Assembly (NCBI GenBank): GCA_013289175.1
Contig: JABDAN010000005.1
Location: 23,016-87,015, forward strand
From: Bacteroidota bacterium
Lineage (GTDB): Bacteria; Bacteroidota; Bacteroidia; Chitinophagales; Chitinophagaceae
Direction: 5' to 3'
DNA: 64,000 bases
In this document: one piece after another, positions 61,623 through 64,000 of the stretch
Numbering within the stretch: position 1 is the stretch's first letter
How the letters are laid out: the number at the start of each line of letters is the position of its first letter
Position numbers and translations under genes: made by a program
Notes under the pieces: model-generated
The model's database searches: none
Told to the model about the DNA's origin: nothing
The model's input: only the letters and a program-made list of their open reading frames with translations

Positions 61623-62943
61623 AACAACCATAACAGCAAATGTCTTTGCTTCGTTTTTGCTCTTATCCCTGAGCGGTCATAGTCAGGACAACGGCCGGAA
61701 AATTACAATGGAAGAAGCCATTGACCTCAGTATTAAAAACAGCAAATCCTTAGGAGCGGACCAGGCCCGAATTGAGCAGGCAACTGCCAATACGACCATT
61801 TCAAAACAAAACCAACTACCGGATTTGAAAATCAGTGGGTCATACCTGCGCGTTACCCAACCGGATATTACGCAGGCTAAACCACCCAGTACACCGGGTC
61901 AGCCCATTACGGTTAACCAGGCAGCTTATGGAATTGCCAATCTTTCCTTGCCTGTCTATTCCGGAATGAAAATTCAGTATGGAATAAAATCCTCTGAATT
62001 TTTGGAAAAAGCCGCTATGCTCGACGCCGATCAGGATAAAGACGCAGTCATCCTAAACACCATCGATGCATTCAGCAATTTGTACAAAGCAAAAGCCAAC
62101 CTGCGGGTAATTCAGGAAAATCTGGCCCAGTCAAGATCCAGAGATGCAGACTTTGCCAATCTCGAAAAAAACGGACTACTCGCACGCAACGACAAATTAA
62201 AGGCCTTGTTGCAGACAGCCAATATCGAACTGACGCTGGCAGATGTGGAAAATAATTTGAAGGTTACCATGGTCAACATGAATATCATGCTGGGTCTTCC
62301 GGAAGAAACCGTGTTATTGCCTGATTCTTCGAGTCTGGTGGAACCTGGTGCCGTGAAGAGTGTTCAAGACTATGAACAACTGGCGCTGCAAAACCGCAAA
62401 GACATGCAGGCAATAGGATACCGCAAGCAAGCCTCTCAAGTCGGCATAAAATCAGCAAAAGCTGACTATTATCCGTCGCTGGCCCTTACGGGTGGATATA
62501 TTGCTTTGGACGTCCCCAATTTTATCACTGTGACGAACGCTTTTACTTTCGGAGTCGGGCTTTCCTACAATGTTTCTTCCCTGTGGAAGACAAACGCTCA
62601 CGTGTCACAGGCGAGAGCCAAGCTTGCAGAAGTGCAGGCCAATGAAGAAGAAATGAATGAAAATATTAGACGTCAGGTCAACCAGGCTTATGAATCGCTG
62701 TTGACTGCTCAGAAAAAAGTGGAAGTCAGTAAAATTGCGATAGAACAGGGCGTCGAGAACTATAAGATTGTAAAAAACAAGTACGATAATAGTCTGCTGA
62801 CCGTCACAGATTTGCTGGATGCCAATGCGCTGATGCTGCAAAGTGAGATCAGCCTTGAACTGGCTAAAGCCGATGCGATCCTGGCATACAATACTTTATT
62901 GGAAAAAGCCGGAATACTGGCATCAACCCGGAATATAAAATAA
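61612..62943 (+). CDS. TolC family outer-membrane efflux protein
   Basis: 443 residues, signal peptide (ANVFASFLLLSLSGHSQ). Two repeated TolC/OEP halves: ITMEEAIDLSIKNSKSLGADQARIEQA and LALQNRKDMQAIGYRKQASQVGIKSAKADYYPSLALTGGY. Barrel strands (GVGLSYNVSSLW) and coiled coils (VNQAYESLLTAQKKVEVSKIAIEQGVENYKIVKNKYDN) follow. It forms the outer-membrane channel of a tripartite exporter with the HlyD-like protein encoded 22 bases downstream. Translation is probably coupled to tetR. Confidence 0.94.
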   Translation: MNLRTTITANVFASFLLLSLSGHSQDNGRKITMEEAIDLSIKNSKSLGADQARIEQATANTTISKQNQLPDLKISGSYLRVTQPDITQAKPPSTPGQPITVNQAAYGIANLSLPVYSGMKIQYGIKSSEFLEKAAMLDADQDKDAVILNTIDAFSNLYKAKANLRVIQENLAQSRSRDADFANLEKNGLLARNDKLKALLQTANIELTLADVENNLKVTMVNMNIMLGLPEETVLLPDSSSLVEPGAVKSVQDYEQLALQNRKDMQAIGYRKQASQVGIKSAKADYYPSLALTGGYIALDVPNFITVTNAFTFGVGLSYNVSSLWKTNAHVSQARAKLAEVQANEEEMNENIRRQVNQAYESLLTAQKKVEVSKIAIEQGVENYKIVKNKYDNSLLTVTDLLDANALMLQSEISLELAKADAILAYNTLLEKAGILASTRNIK

Positions 62944-62965
62944 CAACCTTTAATTATTAAGTTTT

Positions 62966-64000
62966 ATGGCAAACGAAAACGTTGAACAGGCACAACCCCC
63001 CAAAAAGAAAAGCAAAGTATTTCCGATCATATTGATTGCGCTTGTCGTTGGTGGCAGCTGGTTTGGAATTACAAAGTGGCACCATGCACAACTACATGCT
63101 GAAACAGACGATGCCCAAATTGCAGCGAATATCAGTCCGATCATTCCCCGCATTTCCGGTTATATCAAAGAAGTACGTGTATCCGACAACCAGCTTGTCA
63201 AAAAAGGGGATACCCTGCTGATTCTCGATGACAGGGACCAGCTCATTAAAGTAGCTCAGGCAGAAGCGGCCATGGCCACAGCGCAGAGCAACCTTGTTTC
63301 TGCTAAAGCGAGTTTTGCAGCCGCTCATTCTAATATTGGCGCTACAGAATTTGCAACGCTTGCCATTGATGGACAGATAGAAAAAGCGAAGGTAGCCGTT
63401 TGGCAAAGTACCCAGGAATTTGACCGGTATGCCAACCTGGTAAAAGACCATTCCGTAACACAGCAACAGTATGAAGACAAGCTGGCTGCCAAGGAAACAG
63501 CAGAAAAACAACTGCTGATACTCGAACAGCAGCGTAAACAAGCAACCAGTCAAACCAATGCAGTTAGCACGCAGAGTATTGCTACTTCATCTCAGATTAG
63601 TATAGCCAGCGCAACCATCAAACAAAGGCAGGTAGATGTGGACGACGCAAAACTGAATTTGTCTTATACGGTAATCACCGCACCTGCCAGTGGATTGATA
63701 GGCAAAGTAAATGTGCAGGTTGGTCAATTTCTCAGTGCGGGACAATCCATTTTCAGCATTGTCCTGGATCAGAGTTTATGGGTGATCGCAAATTTTAAAG
63801 AAACCCAATACAGCAAGATCAGGATCGGTCAGCCCGTTGAGATCGATGTGGACGCCATTCCTGGTCACAAATTCGACGGTACGGTATCTTCTTTTTCTCC
63901 TGCAACCGGTGCCACTTTTGCGCTCTTGCCTCCGGATAATGCCAGCGGCAATTTTGTAAAAGTTGTACAGCGACTCCCGATTAAAATTGAATTCAGCGAT
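62966..64000 (+). CDS. HlyD/EmrA-type membrane fusion protein (truncated by window end)
   Basis: The first 345 codons are visible; the 3' end is outside the window. One transmembrane helix (about residues 18-36, VFPIILIALVVGGSWFGI) is followed by the biotinyl-lipoyl strand TDDAQIAANISPIIPRISGYIKEV and SDNQLVKKGDTLLILD. A long coiled coil (about 85-215) and the second lipoyl half (SYTVITAPASGLIGKVNVQVGQFLSAGQ) come next, then LWVIANFKETQYSKIRIGQPVEIDVDAIPG. This is the adaptor of a tripartite drug exporter. An EmrB/DHA2-type permease probably follows outside the window. Confidence 0.94.
   Translation, partial: MANENVEQAQPPKKKSKVFPIILIALVVGGSWFGITKWHHAQLHAETDDAQIAANISPIIPRISGYIKEVRVSDNQLVKKGDTLLILDDRDQLIKVAQAEAAMATAQSNLVSAKASFAAAHSNIGATEFATLAIDGQIEKAKVAVWQSTQEFDRYANLVKDHSVTQQQYEDKLAAKETAEKQLLILEQQRKQATSQTNAVSTQSIATSSQISIASATIKQRQVDVDDAKLNLSYTVITAPASGLIGKVNVQVGQFLSAGQSIFSIVLDQSLWVIANFKETQYSKIRIGQPVEIDVDAIPGHKFDGTVSSFSPATGATFALLPPDNASGNFVKVVQRLPIKIEFSD

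Overview
The window looks like a chromosomal segment of a Bacteroidota bacterium, most likely a member of the Chitinophagaceae or a close relative. The basis is gene content: a DUF4249 protein, a CarboxypepD_reg-like TonB-dependent receptor, a MacB/FtsX-type permease, a T9SS type B sorting domain, MauE with DUF6520, an HYC_CC_PP protein, a LytS/LytTR pair, an RRM protein and many lipoproteins. Several -7 boxes of the form TAnnTTTG also fit. There is no phage, insertion sequence or CRISPR array. Coding density is ordinary except in three thin zones: 6.3-10.1 kb, 15.7-16.5 kb and 25.4-27.2 kb.

Region by region. 1-3.3 kb: the end of a DUF4249 gene and a macroglobulin-like surface protein. 3.3-6.3 kb: tRNA-Leu(GAG), a histidine kinase, a glycosyltransferase, a small membrane protein, tRNA-Gly(GCC) and tRNA-Leu(UAA). 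6.5-7.1 kb: two decayed genes next to the tRNAs, one with an excisionase-like helix-turn-helix. 7.2-9.1 kb: MauE, DUF6520 and an anchored unknown protein, with a strong hairpin between the last two. 9.5-9.8 kb: a frameshifted DUF3175 gene. 10-16 kb: GNAT, sulfatase and ABC permease.

16.5-25.4 kb is the most system-like block: TonB-dependent receptor, beta-helix lipoprotein, YncE-like propeller, purple-acid-phosphatase-like enzyme and an imelysin-like/di-heme peroxidase fusion, followed by a convergent monoheme lipoprotein. Together they suggest envelope uptake or redox processing of a metal- or phosphate-containing substrate. 27-34 kb: small envelope proteins, a sugar/phosphodiester group (PI-PLC-like, Gfo/Idh/MocA, galactosamine-6-phosphate isomerase-like) and a DUF885 metallopeptidase. 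34-43.5 kb: a T9SS cargo protein, a LytS/LytTR two-component pair, a sugar transferase with a degenerate receiver domain, a FAH-family enzyme and YihY.

43.8-64 kb: a PAS histidine kinase, a GMC dehydrogenase with its small subunit, a metal-handling trio (HYC_CC_PP, exported HMA protein, outer-membrane protein), several sugar or hydroxy-acid oxidoreductases (two SDRs, Gfo/Idh/MocA, a GlcD/CCG-type FAD/Fe-S enzyme), an RRM protein, a beta-lactamase-like serine hydrolase, an M13 peptidase, and a TetR-TolC-HlyD efflux operon that runs off the right end. All functions are read from motifs and family resemblance by eye. No database search was possible.
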